DNA of 64,000 bases from an uncultured Granulosicoccus sp. (GCA_947492525.1 CANLNQ010000028.1:1-64000), one strand, 5' to 3'. Shown: positions 35,117 through 44,438, numbered from the stretch's first letter. Notes: generated by a model not told the origin, from the sequence alone. Made by a program: numbers and translations.

Positions 35117-36477
35117 GCCAGCTACAGGAAGAACGGGAAATCATCCTCGGCAATGAAAATGTCGACGGCTTCGATTTCGATGAAGTCCGTGAATTTGTCA
35201 GGGGTGCCGACGAGAAGCTGTTCATTTCTCATCATTTTGCCAATCGGAAGAAGATGCTGGTACAGCCTCGCGGCGGCTTCCCCACCTATGAAAAACAGTT
35301 CGCCCTGTACGAATTCTTCGTGGACGCCAATGTCGATGTACTACCGCTGACCATCGATTCCAACACCCGGCTGAACGACTACACCACCGCCAAGAAGATG
35401 TTGCGCCTGAGTGAGGCCAACGAGGTGGACATGCTCAATGGTTACCCTCTGGTGAACCATGGCTACCGCACCACGCGCAAGATGATGACGCATTTCAACC
35501 ACCCGGTCAGCCTGCGTCATGGCACCCCCGATGCCCGCCTGTTGATCGAGATTGCCATCGCCTCCGGTATTTTCGAGATCGAAGGCGGCCCCATCACGTA
35601 TCTGTTGCCGTATTCCAAGAACTTCCCGCTGGACAAGGCCTTCCTGTACTGGAAATACGTGGAGCGTGTCTGTGCTGACTATTCCACGTTGAACAAGCCG
35701 ATCAACCGCGAATCCTTCGGACCACTGACTGCAACACTGGTACCGCCATCCATCACGATCGTCATCCAGTTGCTGGAAATGCTGCTGTCGCTGGAAGAGG
35801 GCGTCAAATCGTTCTCCGTATCCTTTGCGCAGCAAGGCTCGATGATCCAGGATATCGTCACTGGCACCGTGACCCGAAAACTCGCCGATCACTACGCAGC
35901 TCAGATAGGCTGTGAAGATGCCACCATCAACCTGGTGTATCACCAGTGGATGGGCGCCTTCCCGACCAATCGCGATTCTGCCGATCAGTTGATCAACATG
36001 TCCACGGTCATTGCCTCGATGTGCGGCGCGGACAAGATCATCACCAAGACGCGGGAAGAGGCTGTCGGTATCCCCACCAAGGAAGCCAATGCCCAGACCG
36101 TGGCCAACACCCAATACACCTTGAGGATACTCAGCGGACTGCCTGCCATCGTGGATGAGCATGAGGAAGAGATTCTGACCGCCGAGGTGCACGCGATCAT
36201 GGAGGCCGTGTTCAATGACCCGGCTGATACGCTCTGGCGCAAGGTATTCAATTCGATCAAGAACGGCATCATCGATGTACCGTTCTCGCCGCACATCATC
36301 AACCACAACAAGATGATCACCATCCGTGATGCCCAGAAGAACATCCGTATCATCGAACGCGGCAATGTACCGATACCCGATCACTGTTTTGCCTATGAAA
36401 AATCGTGCTGCGATCTGGACAAGGACACTACCAGCATCGTCAATGACATCATCCACGATATAGGAATCATGCAGTGA
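35113..36477 (+). CDS. glmE: Glutamate mutase large subunit (component E)
   Basis: The 454-residue catalytic TIM-barrel subunit keeps the arginine claw that holds the glutamate carboxylates: QPRGGF (Arg53), DSNTRL (Arg86) and LRHGTPDARLL (Arg135). It also keeps Glu157, Tyr163 and Tyr167 in EGGPITYLLPY. The clostridial form reads EGGGISYNIPY there, so the pocket differs slightly (Pro160, Thr162, Leu164). Next comes NRESFGPLTATLVPPS, a strong family signature. Its start overlaps glmS and its end overlaps glmL, each by four bases, so the three are made together. Confidence 0.95.
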   Translation: MSQLQEEREIILGNENVDGFDFDEVREFVRGADEKLFISHHFANRKKMLVQPRGGFPTYEKQFALYEFFVDANVDVLPLTIDSNTRLNDYTTAKKMLRLSEANEVDMLNGYPLVNHGYRTTRKMMTHFNHPVSLRHGTPDARLLIEIAIASGIFEIEGGPITYLLPYSKNFPLDKAFLYWKYVERVCADYSTLNKPINRESFGPLTATLVPPSITIVIQLLEMLLSLEEGVKSFSVSFAQQGSMIQDIVTGTVTRKLADHYAAQIGCEDATINLVYHQWMGAFPTNRDSADQLINMSTVIASMCGADKIITKTREEAVGIPTKEANAQTVANTQYTLRILSGLPAIVDEHEEEILTAEVHAIMEAVFNDPADTLWRKVFNSIKNGIIDVPFSPHIINHNKMITIRDAQKNIRIIERGNVPIPDHCFAYEKSCCDLDKDTTSIVNDIIHDIGIMQ

Positions 36478-37676
36478 GTGCCCAAAACGACAAGCTGCTG
36501 ATCGATATTGGCAGTACCTATTTCAAGGTCAGCACGCCGGAGTCCATCGAGCAGCATTTTCGGGATTTCAACAAGCAGATTCTCGATGACCTGATGCACA
36601 AATGCGGCGATACGGTAAAGCGTTTCGATGCACAGGATATTCATATCTGCTCATCCGCCAATGGGGGACTGAGTACGCTGATCATCGGAACGACCCAGTC
36701 CTATTCGCTCAAATACGCGACCAATATCGCCTTCAACGCCGGCATCAATATCATTGATTCCATCGTTTTTCAGGATATCGAGGACTACTCCATACCCAGC
36801 GACCTGATCGATGTCGTGATCATTGTCGGTGGTATCGACTCCAATGGCGGCCAGTTCGACCAACGGCTGATGAACTACCTGAGCAAGCTCCAGTATTCCA
36901 ATGTGGTCTATGTGGGCAACGCCCCCGATGCCGCACTCGTGAAGGCGGCAGTGGATAAGCTGGTGGTGTTGCCCAACATTATCGATGATCGACTGCATAT
37001 CGTCGAGACGCACCTGAAGGATTACCTGACGAACCTGTATCAGCAGGACATCGAAGGCAAGGAAGATATCAAGCACCTCTACGAAATCACGAGCAATCAG
37101 ATCTACCCGACCCCGTATGTGGTCAACAAATCCCTGCCATTGATGCACGATTTCTTTTCCGTCACCGACCCCTTCATACTGCTGGATATCGGTGGTGCGA
37201 CCACCGACGTTCACTACTCCAAGGACCTGGTGAGTGACAACATCGTGACCGAGCAGGGGCACGATCGAATCGTGTTCAAGAAGCTGGGTGTGTTCAAGTC
37301 CAGACAATCGCTGATCTTCACGGCCGAGAACAACGAGTTTGCCTACGAGCTGCTCATGCACCTCAAGGTAACGGAGAACATCTACAACGAGCACAGCGAA
37401 AAGGCCACTCGCATCCTGATGCAGCTTGCCATCTTTCTGGTGTTGTGCAAGATGTCCCACTACCGACCCGCGTACGTCACCCTGAAGCTGCTCGCCATGA
37501 ATTCCATCGTGTTCACCGGCGGTATCACCAAGGTTCTGAACACCGAGGATATAGAGGACGTGGTGGCGTTCTTCTATCGCAAGATACTGAACTCGGACCA
37601 CAAACCAGTGACTGTGCTGGATACCCACTACGATATCTGGACCATCGGCGCAAAGGAACACGCAAAATGTCAATAA
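36474..37676 (+). CDS. glmL: MutL/GlmL-type protein of glutamate mutase
   Basis: The 400-residue protein belongs to the ASKHA ATPase fold. Phosphate-binding loops are LLIDIGSTYFKV (residues 8-19) and DIGGATTDVHYSK (238-250), with FTGGITKVL near the C-terminus. MutL proteins accompany glutamate mutase and are thought to act as chaperone or reactivase for its cobalamin site. It starts with GTG overlapping the glmE stop codon (GTGA). It is shorter than the usual MutL of about 450 residues. Confidence 0.88.
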   Translation: MSAQNDKLLIDIGSTYFKVSTPESIEQHFRDFNKQILDDLMHKCGDTVKRFDAQDIHICSSANGGLSTLIIGTTQSYSLKYATNIAFNAGINIIDSIVFQDIEDYSIPSDLIDVVIIVGGIDSNGGQFDQRLMNYLSKLQYSNVVYVGNAPDAALVKAAVDKLVVLPNIIDDRLHIVETHLKDYLTNLYQQDIEGKEDIKHLYEITSNQIYPTPYVVNKSLPLMHDFFSVTDPFILLDIGGATTDVHYSKDLVSDNIVTEQGHDRIVFKKLGVFKSRQSLIFTAENNEFAYELLMHLKVTENIYNEHSEKATRILMQLAIFLVLCKMSHYRPAYVTLKLLAMNSIVFTGGITKVLNTEDIEDVVAFFYRKILNSDHKPVTVLDTHYDIWTIGAKEHAKCQ

Positions 37677-39238
37677 ACTGCATTCGTATCCTGCTGGACA
37701 AGGCGGCCAAGGCGCAGCCAGACAAGATTGCACTGACACACAATGACCAGCAACTTACCTATGCGCAGCTGCTGAAACGGGTCGATCATGTCGCGCTCTA
37801 TCTGCAGGAACTGGGTCTGCCGAAGGGCGCACGCATCGGGATCTATGCCAACAAGGACATCTCCCAGGTCGTGGCCATACTGGCAGTATTGTCGACCGAT
37901 TACATACTGGTGCCGCTGACCCGCCTGCTCAAAGCAGAGCAGGTTCAATACATCATCGATGACTGTGCCATTCAATGCGTCATCACCGACAAGCTCAAGC
38001 TGAAGAACATCGAGGAGATCGACTTCAGCGGGCATATCATTTCCATTGAAACCGTCGACAAGGACATACCGTCGTTCGAGGAAATCTACAAGTACTACAA
38101 CAGACCGTTCAGCTGCGATATCAACGGTCACGACAACGCCGTCATCACCTATTCCTTCGGCTTGACGGGCACCCCCAAGGGCATCGTCATCTCGCACCGC
38201 AACCTGATCGACTCGGCGCGTGTCGTGTCGCAGTATCTTGATCTCAGCAAAACCGATGTCATTTCTGGCTTGTTGATGTTCAACCTGGACTATGGACTGA
38301 ACCAGATTTTCTGCGCCTTACTCAATGAAGCAACTCTGGCACTTCACCGCTTCATACTGCCCGAGGATTTCTTCAATCATCTGGTCAATGATCAGGTTAC
38401 CGTGCTGCCACTCATGCCGGTGAACATCTCTCAGATGTTCGATGAGGATCTACAGGGACATCACAGCGTCGATCTGTTCGACAAGGTGAGAATCATTACC
38501 TCATCCGGCGGCAACGTCACAGAGCAGATGGTTGAGTCCTGTGCAAAGACCTTCAGAAATGCGCGCTTCTTTTCCATGCACGGTCTCACCGAAGCCTTTC
38601 GCTCAACCTATCTGGATCCGTCCCAGATCCGGATTCGTCCGGATTCGATCGGCAAGGCCATACCCGATGTCGAACTGTACGTCATTGACGATGACGGTTG
38701 TGAGTGCAAGCCACGCGAAGTGGGCGAATTGATTCATCGTGGTGGCTATATCTATCGAGGCTTCTGGAACGCGCCGGCCGAGACTGCCGAGCGTTTCAAA
38801 TCCGTGCAGATTCTCAAGGATGTCGTCAACCTCGAAGGGCAGCTCGCCGATGAAATCGTGGTGGCAACAGGTGATTACGTCTACAAGGATGAGGAAGGCT
38901 ATTTCTACTTTGCCTACCGGCGCGATGACATGATCAAGACCAGTGGTTTTCGGGTATCACCGTTTGAAGTGGAGTCGGTCGTGGAAAAGCATCTGCCGCA
39001 GATCAGGCAGTGCGCCGTGTTCGGCATGGACAATCCGCAGATCGAGGAGGAGATTGTCATGGTCTATTCCGCCGCCAGCGAGATCTCTGAAAAGGAGATC
39101 ACCTTCGAACTGAAAAAGCACCTGGCCTCCTACATGCTGCCGAGCCGTATCGTGTACCGGAAGTCGCTGCCAATGGTGCAGAGCGACCAGAATCAGATCA
39201 ACAAGGATGAGCTGAAGCGCGAACTGGCGGAGAACTGA
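37667..39238 (+). CDS. AMP-forming acyl/aminoacyl ligase, exosortase-A-associated type
   Basis: The 523-residue adenylate-forming enzyme follows glmL with a 10-base overlap and its own AAAGGA site. Motifs run in order: ATP loop YSFGLTGTPKG (162-172), FNLDYGLNQ (205-213), MHGLTEAFRST (304-314), GD at 402-403, YRRDDMIKTSGFRVSP (417-432) and the catalytic Lys513 in INKDEL. The DYGLNQ and LTEAFRSTYL blocks resemble the ligase associated with exosortase A loci. The operon suggests it activates 3-methylaspartate or a derivative. No carrier protein or decarboxylase is encoded nearby, so the acceptor (CoA, carrier or another molecule) is unknown. Confidence 0.85.
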   Translation: MSINCIRILLDKAAKAQPDKIALTHNDQQLTYAQLLKRVDHVALYLQELGLPKGARIGIYANKDISQVVAILAVLSTDYILVPLTRLLKAEQVQYIIDDCAIQCVITDKLKLKNIEEIDFSGHIISIETVDKDIPSFEEIYKYYNRPFSCDINGHDNAVITYSFGLTGTPKGIVISHRNLIDSARVVSQYLDLSKTDVISGLLMFNLDYGLNQIFCALLNEATLALHRFILPEDFFNHLVNDQVTVLPLMPVNISQMFDEDLQGHHSVDLFDKVRIITSSGGNVTEQMVESCAKTFRNARFFSMHGLTEAFRSTYLDPSQIRIRPDSIGKAIPDVELYVIDDDGCECKPREVGELIHRGGYIYRGFWNAPAETAERFKSVQILKDVVNLEGQLADEIVVATGDYVYKDEEGYFYFAYRRDDMIKTSGFRVSPFEVESVVEKHLPQIRQCAVFGMDNPQIEEEIVMVYSAASEISEKEITFELKKHLASYMLPSRIVYRKSLPMVQSDQNQINKDELKRELAEN

Positions 39239-39260
39239 GAGGCCGGGGGCGGTATCAGGC

Positions 39261-39439
39261 TACCAGCGCTACCAGCGCTATCGAGCTATCGAGCTATCGA
39301 GCTATCGAGCTATCGAGCTATCGAGCTATCGAGCTATCGAGCTATCGAGCTATCGAGCTGTCAGAGCTGTCAGAGCTGTCAGAGCTGTCAGAGCTGTCAG
39401 AGCTGTCAGAGCTGTCAGAGCTGTCAGAGCTGTCAGAGC
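39261..39439. repeat. Composite minisatellite of three unit types
   Basis: Two copies of the 9-bp unit TACCAGCGC (39261-39278) pass into ten copies of the 8-bp unit TATCGAGC (39279-39358) and then nine copies of the 9-bp unit TGTCAGAGC (39359-39439). Copies within each block are identical. It fills the gap between the convergent ligase and FKBP genes. The units share AGC ends, which suggests one array changed into the next. Confidence 0.95.
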
Positions 39440-39497
39440 GATCGTACAGGCAGGGCGAGGCAGTGTTTACCAGCCCTGCCGTCGATGCAGCCGCTGA

Positions 39498-39971
39498 TCA
39501 GTCTTCGTTGATGCCCAGCAACTCGACATCGAAGATCAGGGTGGAGCCTGGCTCGATCTTGCCGGCAGCGCGATTGCCATAGGCAAGATTGCTGGGGATG
39601 AAGAACCGCGTTTTTTCGCCCTCGACCATCAACTGCAAGCCTTCCGTCCATCCGGGGATGACCTGATTCAGACCGAAGGAAATCGGCTCGCCTCGCTCGA
39701 CAGAACTGTCGAACACGGTGCCATCGATCAACGTGCCGTGATAGTGCACCTTGACGCTGTCAGTGGCCTCTGGATGGATGCTTCCAGTGCCCGGCTCGAG
39801 CACCTGGTACTGCAAGCCGGATGCGGTGGTCTGCACACCATCCACATCACCGTTCTTTTCGAGAAATGCCTGACCCACCAGAATATTGTCCTTGGCCTTG
39901 CCGGCACTCATGAACTTCTGGGTGATGAACCAGAGGGCAGCAACGACAAGCAGGATAAGTACGAATTTCAT
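39498..39971 (-). CDS. FKBP-type peptidyl-prolyl isomerase, membrane-anchored
   Basis: The 157-residue protein has an N-terminal hydrophobic segment (FVLILLVVAALWFITQKF) that acts as anchor or uncleaved signal. After a 30-residue link comes an FKBP domain with VHYHGTLIDGTVFDSS, ISFGLNQVIPGWTEGLQLM, RFFIPSNLAYG and LIFDVELL. All are in the FkpA/FklB order. It probably helps fold periplasmic proteins. It converges on the ligase gene across the minisatellite. Confidence 0.92.
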   Translation of the reverse strand: MKFVLILLVVAALWFITQKFMSAGKAKDNILVGQAFLEKNGDVDGVQTTASGLQYQVLEPGTGSIHPEATDSVKVHYHGTLIDGTVFDSSVERGEPISFGLNQVIPGWTEGLQLMVEGEKTRFFIPSNLAYGNRAAGKIEPGSTLIFDVELLGINED

Positions 39972-40022
39972 GGCGAATGCCTGTGGGCAGAGATGGGGTG
40001 TCAGGATAGCGAATAAGCGGCG

Positions 40023-41852
40023 TCAAGGGTTGTCGCAAGGCCTTGTCCCGGCTGCTTGTTCGCGCTCCGGTGTGAAAGCCTTGATGGATCGTGCCTGACC
40101 ACGAATCGGCACATCACCCACCAGCCGCAGCGGAATGACATCACCGGCCAGTCTGGCAGTGTTCTCGGATATCAACAGCTGGGTACCGAACTGCTTGTTG
40201 AGCACTTCCAGCCTGGAGGCAAGATTCACCGAATTGCCGTAAACCGTGTAGCTCAAGCGACCCGCAGCCCCCACCGCTCCCGCGACAACGGGACCCGTAT
40301 CGATCCCTATGCGTATGCGCAGGCAATGCTCGGCATAGACTGTCGTGTGAACACTATCGAGCATTTCCGAGGCTGCCAGTATCGCACTTCGCGCATGATC
40401 GGGATTGTCGATCGGTACATTGAAAGTCGCCAGAATGGCATCACCGTGAAACTGCGTCACAACCCCCAGATGGCGTTCCAGTATGGTGACCATGTCAGAA
40501 AAATAGGCGTTGAGAATCGCCACGACTCGGGTCGAGCCTAGCGTTTCGGTCAGTTGCGTAAAACCCTCTATGTCGGAATAGAGAAGGGTGGCGGTGGCAT
40601 TTTCGGTCTGCAGGCACCCACCATCGGAGAGCAGGTTGCGAGCCACTTCCTCCGGCACGAACTGGCCCAGAGTCTGTCTGATCAAGGTGCGTTCACGCAG
40701 GTCGACCACCATCTGATTGAAGGAACGGGCCGCATCATCCAGTTCGCGCATGCGGCTGCCGGGCAGTGCCGGGATGTCGTCCAGTTCATTGGCCTCCACC
40801 TGGCGTGCTGCCATGGCAATGGCTGTCACGGGGCGGGTGATGTAACGACCGAGAAAGAACGCACCGATCACGGCAATCAACAGGACAGCAAGACCGACGA
40901 GCAGGCTGCGCATCAATCGCTCACCCTCAGCACCGCCGTAGGTTTCGGTATTCAGATAGGCGCCGATGATCCAGGGTGTGGGCCCATAGGCTTCGATGGA
41001 GCGATACAGATAGATATAGAAGCGTTTATGCGCCTTGATGAAGGCGCCCGAGGTATGCAGTACATTGTCGTTGGTGAGAAAGAAGAGCTCTTTTTCATCC
41101 GGGGACCAGATACGCTTCAGGACATCGTCGTCAAGTTCATCGAGCCGTAACAACGGGGCCTCGGAGCTTTCGATATCACTCTGCTCTTCAACGAGGGAGG
41201 GGTGTGCCAGAACCCGGTCTTGTCCGTACAGCACGAACGGTGTCATGCCTTCACGCGGGGCGAGCTCGGCGACATGCCGCGATAATTCTTCGATGGGCAC
41301 GATCTGCGCAAGCATGGCCAGCAATTGGCCCTCGCTGTCGCGGATGGGCAGATCATGCAGCAGTATCGTCTTGCCGATGGTATCGGTGAAGAACGGCTCC
41401 ACCCAGGAAGGCTCGCTTCGATTCCTGCCACTGTCGAACCACGTGAGAATACCCGGACGCGCGGACCAGTTTTCAGACACAGCCTCGCTCTTGTCTCGTT
41501 GCCAGCGACGTACCTGAAAATCCGGGGTAAGCAGAGCGACACCCGCGACCTGATCCGTCGCCGCCAGCGCACCCAGCATGAATTGATCGAAGTTCTCAAG
41601 CGACGCCAGCTCGCCAGCGTTGTCCGCAACATGCTCGGCTATCCAGTTCGCCTGTTGTTGTACGGGACGAAGCCACAGGGCAATATCCCGTTCCATGGCA
41701 CTGACCAGCGTTTGCGCCTGATCACTCATCAACAGACGAGTATTCTGGGTGGCGCTGACCAGACCGAGCAGAAAGACGATACCGACTGCCAGCGCCACCA
41801 GAGCGGTAACTCCGAACACCGTAATGAAGCGAATGGGAATGCGAATACTCAT
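40023..41852 (-). CDS. Membrane class III adenylate/guanylate cyclase
   Basis: The 609-residue protein has a transmembrane helix at about residues 9-33, a large periplasmic sensor domain (35-310, dCache-like), a second helix at 315-335, a HAMP region and a cyclase domain (415-600). Metal ligands Asp427 (YSDIEGFTQL) and Asp471 (HGDAILATF) are present, and VNLASRLE carries the transition-state Asn and Arg. The purine-selecting Lys four residues before Asp471 is replaced by Gln467. The protein should make cAMP or cGMP in response to an external signal; the nucleotide is uncertain because of the change. Confidence 0.9.
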   Translation of the reverse strand: MSIRIPIRFITVFGVTALVALAVGIVFLLGLVSATQNTRLLMSDQAQTLVSAMERDIALWLRPVQQQANWIAEHVADNAGELASLENFDQFMLGALAATDQVAGVALLTPDFQVRRWQRDKSEAVSENWSARPGILTWFDSGRNRSEPSWVEPFFTDTIGKTILLHDLPIRDSEGQLLAMLAQIVPIEELSRHVAELAPREGMTPFVLYGQDRVLAHPSLVEEQSDIESSEAPLLRLDELDDDVLKRIWSPDEKELFFLTNDNVLHTSGAFIKAHKRFYIYLYRSIEAYGPTPWIIGAYLNTETYGGAEGERLMRSLLVGLAVLLIAVIGAFFLGRYITRPVTAIAMAARQVEANELDDIPALPGSRMRELDDAARSFNQMVVDLRERTLIRQTLGQFVPEEVARNLLSDGGCLQTENATATLLYSDIEGFTQLTETLGSTRVVAILNAYFSDMVTILERHLGVVTQFHGDAILATFNVPIDNPDHARSAILAASEMLDSVHTTVYAEHCLRIRIGIDTGPVVAGAVGAAGRLSYTVYGNSVNLASRLEVLNKQFGTQLLISENTARLAGDVIPLRLVGDVPIRGQARSIKAFTPEREQAAGTRPCDNP

Positions 41853-41898
41853 TCCCTGAGTGTAAAGGGTTTCCCGCTCAGCTTGTCATGAGTTGCGC

Positions 41899-42504
41899 CT
41901 ATTGTCGGAAGGCAACGCAGATGGCCTGTGCAGTGACTTCGCCCGAGAAGGTCGGGACTGTGCAACGATAGGTCTCCGGGCTCACCGCGGCATCGGCCTC
42001 GACGATATCCGATGTACTGCAGGCACCGCCGGACAGGTATTCGGTGTAGCGAGTGGTGCCGAATTCTGTTTCGTAGGTCACCGGACACCGGGCTATGCAG
42101 GTCTCACCCGGACCCACATCCTTGCAGGTCTTGGTCACGATCAGGACGTTATACCGCCCATCGTACGATATTGAATCATCGGTCTCGGAACCGGTGTATT
42201 CGACACTGATATAGGGCTGACCGATTTCGTCGGGGTTGCGAGTGACACCGAACTCACCTTCATCGTTGAACGAGATCACGTGGTAATTGCCTGGCTCGGT
42301 CACCGTGTACTGCGTATCTCCGCGGACGGTATCGAAGTAATCGTAGTCCAGGTGAATGTTGTAGCCAGTGGCACCTTCCTGGGCGCCCCACGTCAGTTGA
42401 TCGCCGTCGAGCGCAAGTCCGGTAACCCGTGGCAGATCAGCCATGGCCGTCACACTGGCGGAAATAAATGTCAGGAGACTCAAGGTACGAAGTAGCGTGC
42501 GCAT
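41899..42504 (-). CDS. Exported protein of unknown function
   Basis: The 201-residue product has a signal peptide (TLLRTLSLLTFISASVTAMA) and then a short region like a fibronectin type III strand pattern (VTGLALDGDQLTWGAQEGATGYNIH). Six or so Cys residues in the second half may form disulphides. The ATG at 42504 has AGGAA 7 bases upstream; the in-frame ATG at 42519 lacks one. It lies 46 bp before the cyclase gene on the same strand, so they may be co-transcribed. I cannot assign a role. Confidence 0.7.
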   Translation of the reverse strand: MRTLLRTLSLLTFISASVTAMADLPRVTGLALDGDQLTWGAQEGATGYNIHLDYDYFDTVRGDTQYTVTEPGNYHVISFNDEGEFGVTRNPDEIGQPYISVEYTGSETDDSISYDGRYNVLIVTKTCKDVGPGETCIARCPVTYETEFGTTRYTEYLSGGACSTSDIVEADAAVSPETYRCTVPTFSGEVTAQAICVAFRQ

Positions 42505-42656
42505 GGTCAGGTTCCTCATATCTGTGGTTTTGAATACGTGCAGCTTCGCAGTCTAGGTGGGTAAACCAGACGTTTGAAGGGAAAGTTGCCAAGACGAACG
42601 GGGCCGAATGTGATAATGAAGACCTTTCAATGCCGAGTATGCGCTGGGAAACAGTC

Positions 42657-42896
42657 ATGACAGACAAGGGATCGAAGTCGGCGCCGGGAAAAATACCGGC
42701 GCCAATCGTGCCGTTGGAACCACTGTATTCCATGCTGCAGGATGCCCCGCTGGACGCTGTCGAGTATCTGCACCAGGAGCTTTCGCGCGAGAATCAGCAA
42801 GGCGATCTGGACGAGACTCTGCCGAGTCTGGGTATTTCGCGTCGACGGGCAATCGAGCAGACAAGGCTGGTGCTGGAGCAGCGCCGTGACCGTTGA
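42657..42896 (+). CDS. Small hypothetical protein
   Basis: A 79-residue frame begins MTDKGSKSAPGKIPAPIVPL and ends in a charged helix with SRRRAIEQTRLVLEQRRD. GGGAA lies about 7 bases upstream of the ATG. No family is recognised. The Pro-rich start and helical end are consistent with a real small cytoplasmic protein, but the evidence is limited. Confidence 0.45.
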   Translation: MTDKGSKSAPGKIPAPIVPLEPLYSMLQDAPLDAVEYLHQELSRENQQGDLDETLPSLGISRRRAIEQTRLVLEQRRDR

Positions 42897-42961
42897 ACCC
42901 GACTCATGCTCATATTGCGACTAGCGAGCATGCCCTGCCTGACGATGAGCACCGATGCAGG

Positions 42962-43396
42962 TCACGATCCAGTCAGCATGGTGTCCTCGTCAGCTGTCTT
43001 AGATTGCAAGCGACTCATCAGCACCAGCAGACAAGCCAGACCGATGGCGGCTTCGAGTGCCATTGCCTGGATCAATCCCAAGGCAGGTACACCATCGACA
43101 ATCACGCTCAGACAGCGAGTGGCCGCATACGAGAGATAAACAAGCGTGGCCAACTGGAGGGCGATATCCCCCAGGCTTCTGACAAAGGCTGCGACTATCA
43201 TGAATGTTCCCGCCACCAACAGTAAACCGGCGGGCGCCTTGAGTTCATTGAGCAGGCTGACGTTCACACCAAGATCGATATTGTTCGATGCGTAGAAACC
43301 TGCCGGCGACACGATGATGGACGCGCCGACAAGAATCAGAAGTGCTCCAGACAGCAGCAGAAGTGCAATTCGTGTTTTTCCCAATTTCATTCTCAT
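42962..43396 (-). CDS. DUF4345-type membrane protein
   Basis: The 144-residue protein has four transmembrane helices and the DUF4345 look: PAGFYASNNIDLGVNVSLLNELKAPAG near residue 31, then AATRCLSVIVDG. The function is unknown. The start at 43396 follows GGAGA. It is 53 bp downstream of the NmrA-like gene on the same strand and is probably co-transcribed with it under the divergent AraC regulator. Confidence 0.82.
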   Translation of the reverse strand: MRMKLGKTRIALLLLSGALLILVGASIIVSPAGFYASNNIDLGVNVSLLNELKAPAGLLLVAGTFMIVAAFVRSLGDIALQLATLVYLSYAATRCLSVIVDGVPALGLIQAMALEAAIGLACLLVLMSRLQSKTADEDTMLTGS

Positions 43397-43449
43397 TTCA
43401 ATTCTCCATGGTGAATCAGGCTAGAGGGTGTTCGATAATGAGCCCTCGT

Positions 43450-44295
43450 CTAGCCCTGTCGTAACAGACCACTCCGGTTCCAGGCACCTGATGCCATGAC
43501 CTTGCGAAGATAGTCGCTGAAGTCTGTTGCCGGGCGTCCGAGCGCTTCCTCCACGCCCGTGGCCGGCGTTGAGTTTCGGCCGTCGAACACAACTGTGAAG
43601 AGTTCGTGCATGAGCCACAACATGTCCTCGGGCAGCCCCTGTTCGCGAAGTGCCTGAAGAAATTCTTCCACGCTGATCCGGGTGTACTTGATGTCGTAAC
43701 CAGCCGCGTCAGAGATATCGGCAACACACTGCGCGAAGGTCATGGCACGAGGTCCGCTGACCTCGAAAAGACGGTTGCGAAGCTCAGGGTTGGTCAGCGC
43801 GGCCACCGCAACGTCAGCGATATCATCTATATCGATGAAAGGTTCTGCGATGTCGCCTGCCGGCAGCATCAGCTCGCCGCTCAGTATGCCTTCGATCATG
43901 AATCCCTCGCTGAAGTTCTGCATGAACCAGCTTGAGCGAACCACATTCCAGTCCAGTGCACTGTTCATCAGAATAGTCTCTGCGCGCTCTGCACCTTGCT
44001 CACCGCGGCCAGACAACAACACCAGATGTTGCAGGCCGACATCTTCGGCCAGAGAAACGAAATCTCGAATTCCTTGCTCGGCAGATGGCATGGCCAGATC
44101 GGGGTAGAAGGTGACATAAGCCGACTCGACTCCCTCAAGCGCTGCGCGCCAGGTGCTGGCATCCTCCCAGTCGAAGGCCGGCGAGGATGAGCGCGACACG
44201 CCTCGCGTGGAATAGCCAAGCGCCTGCAATCGCTGCTCGACTCGCAGTCCGGTCTTGGCGGTTTTTCCGATGATCAGAATGGGTGAAGTTTTCAT
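43450..44295 (-). CDS. NmrA-like NAD(P)-binding protein
   Basis: The 281-residue Rossmann protein starts with ILIIGKTAKTGLRVEQRL, a variant of the GxxGxxG nucleotide-binding loop in which the first glycine sits before KTAKTG. It continues with HLVLLSGRGEQGAE and FIDIDDIADVAV. NmrA-type atypical short-chain dehydrogenases often sense NAD(P) rather than catalyse. It is divergent from an AraC-type gene across about 140 bp, so the AraC protein probably controls this gene and the DUF4345 gene. Confidence 0.85.
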   Translation of the reverse strand: MKTSPILIIGKTAKTGLRVEQRLQALGYSTRGVSRSSSPAFDWEDASTWRAALEGVESAYVTFYPDLAMPSAEQGIRDFVSLAEDVGLQHLVLLSGRGEQGAERAETILMNSALDWNVVRSSWFMQNFSEGFMIEGILSGELMLPAGDIAEPFIDIDDIADVAVAALTNPELRNRLFEVSGPRAMTFAQCVADISDAAGYDIKYTRISVEEFLQALREQGLPEDMLWLMHELFTVVFDGRNSTPATGVEEALGRPATDFSDYLRKVMASGAWNRSGLLRQG

Positions 44296-44438
44296 GGAAC
44301 GATCTCCTGTACGGATGGTAAATAGAGGCCAGCAATCGTCTTGCTTGCCGACGTCATACAGCTTGTGCGCATCGCTCTGGAGTTGAAATCACAAATTGTC
44401 TATGATATTTATCCAATCGTCCAGAATCGTCGCAATCA

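Noticed and set aside
35341..37739. Two long minus-strand frames (371 and 362 codons) opposite glmE and glmL
   Set aside because: The plus strand encodes clear glutamate mutase proteins with overlapping starts. The minus frames are His/Asp/Val-rich shadows.
39261..39439. Possible CRISPR array
   Set aside because: Units are 8-9 bp without unique spacers and no cas genes are present, so it is a minisatellite.
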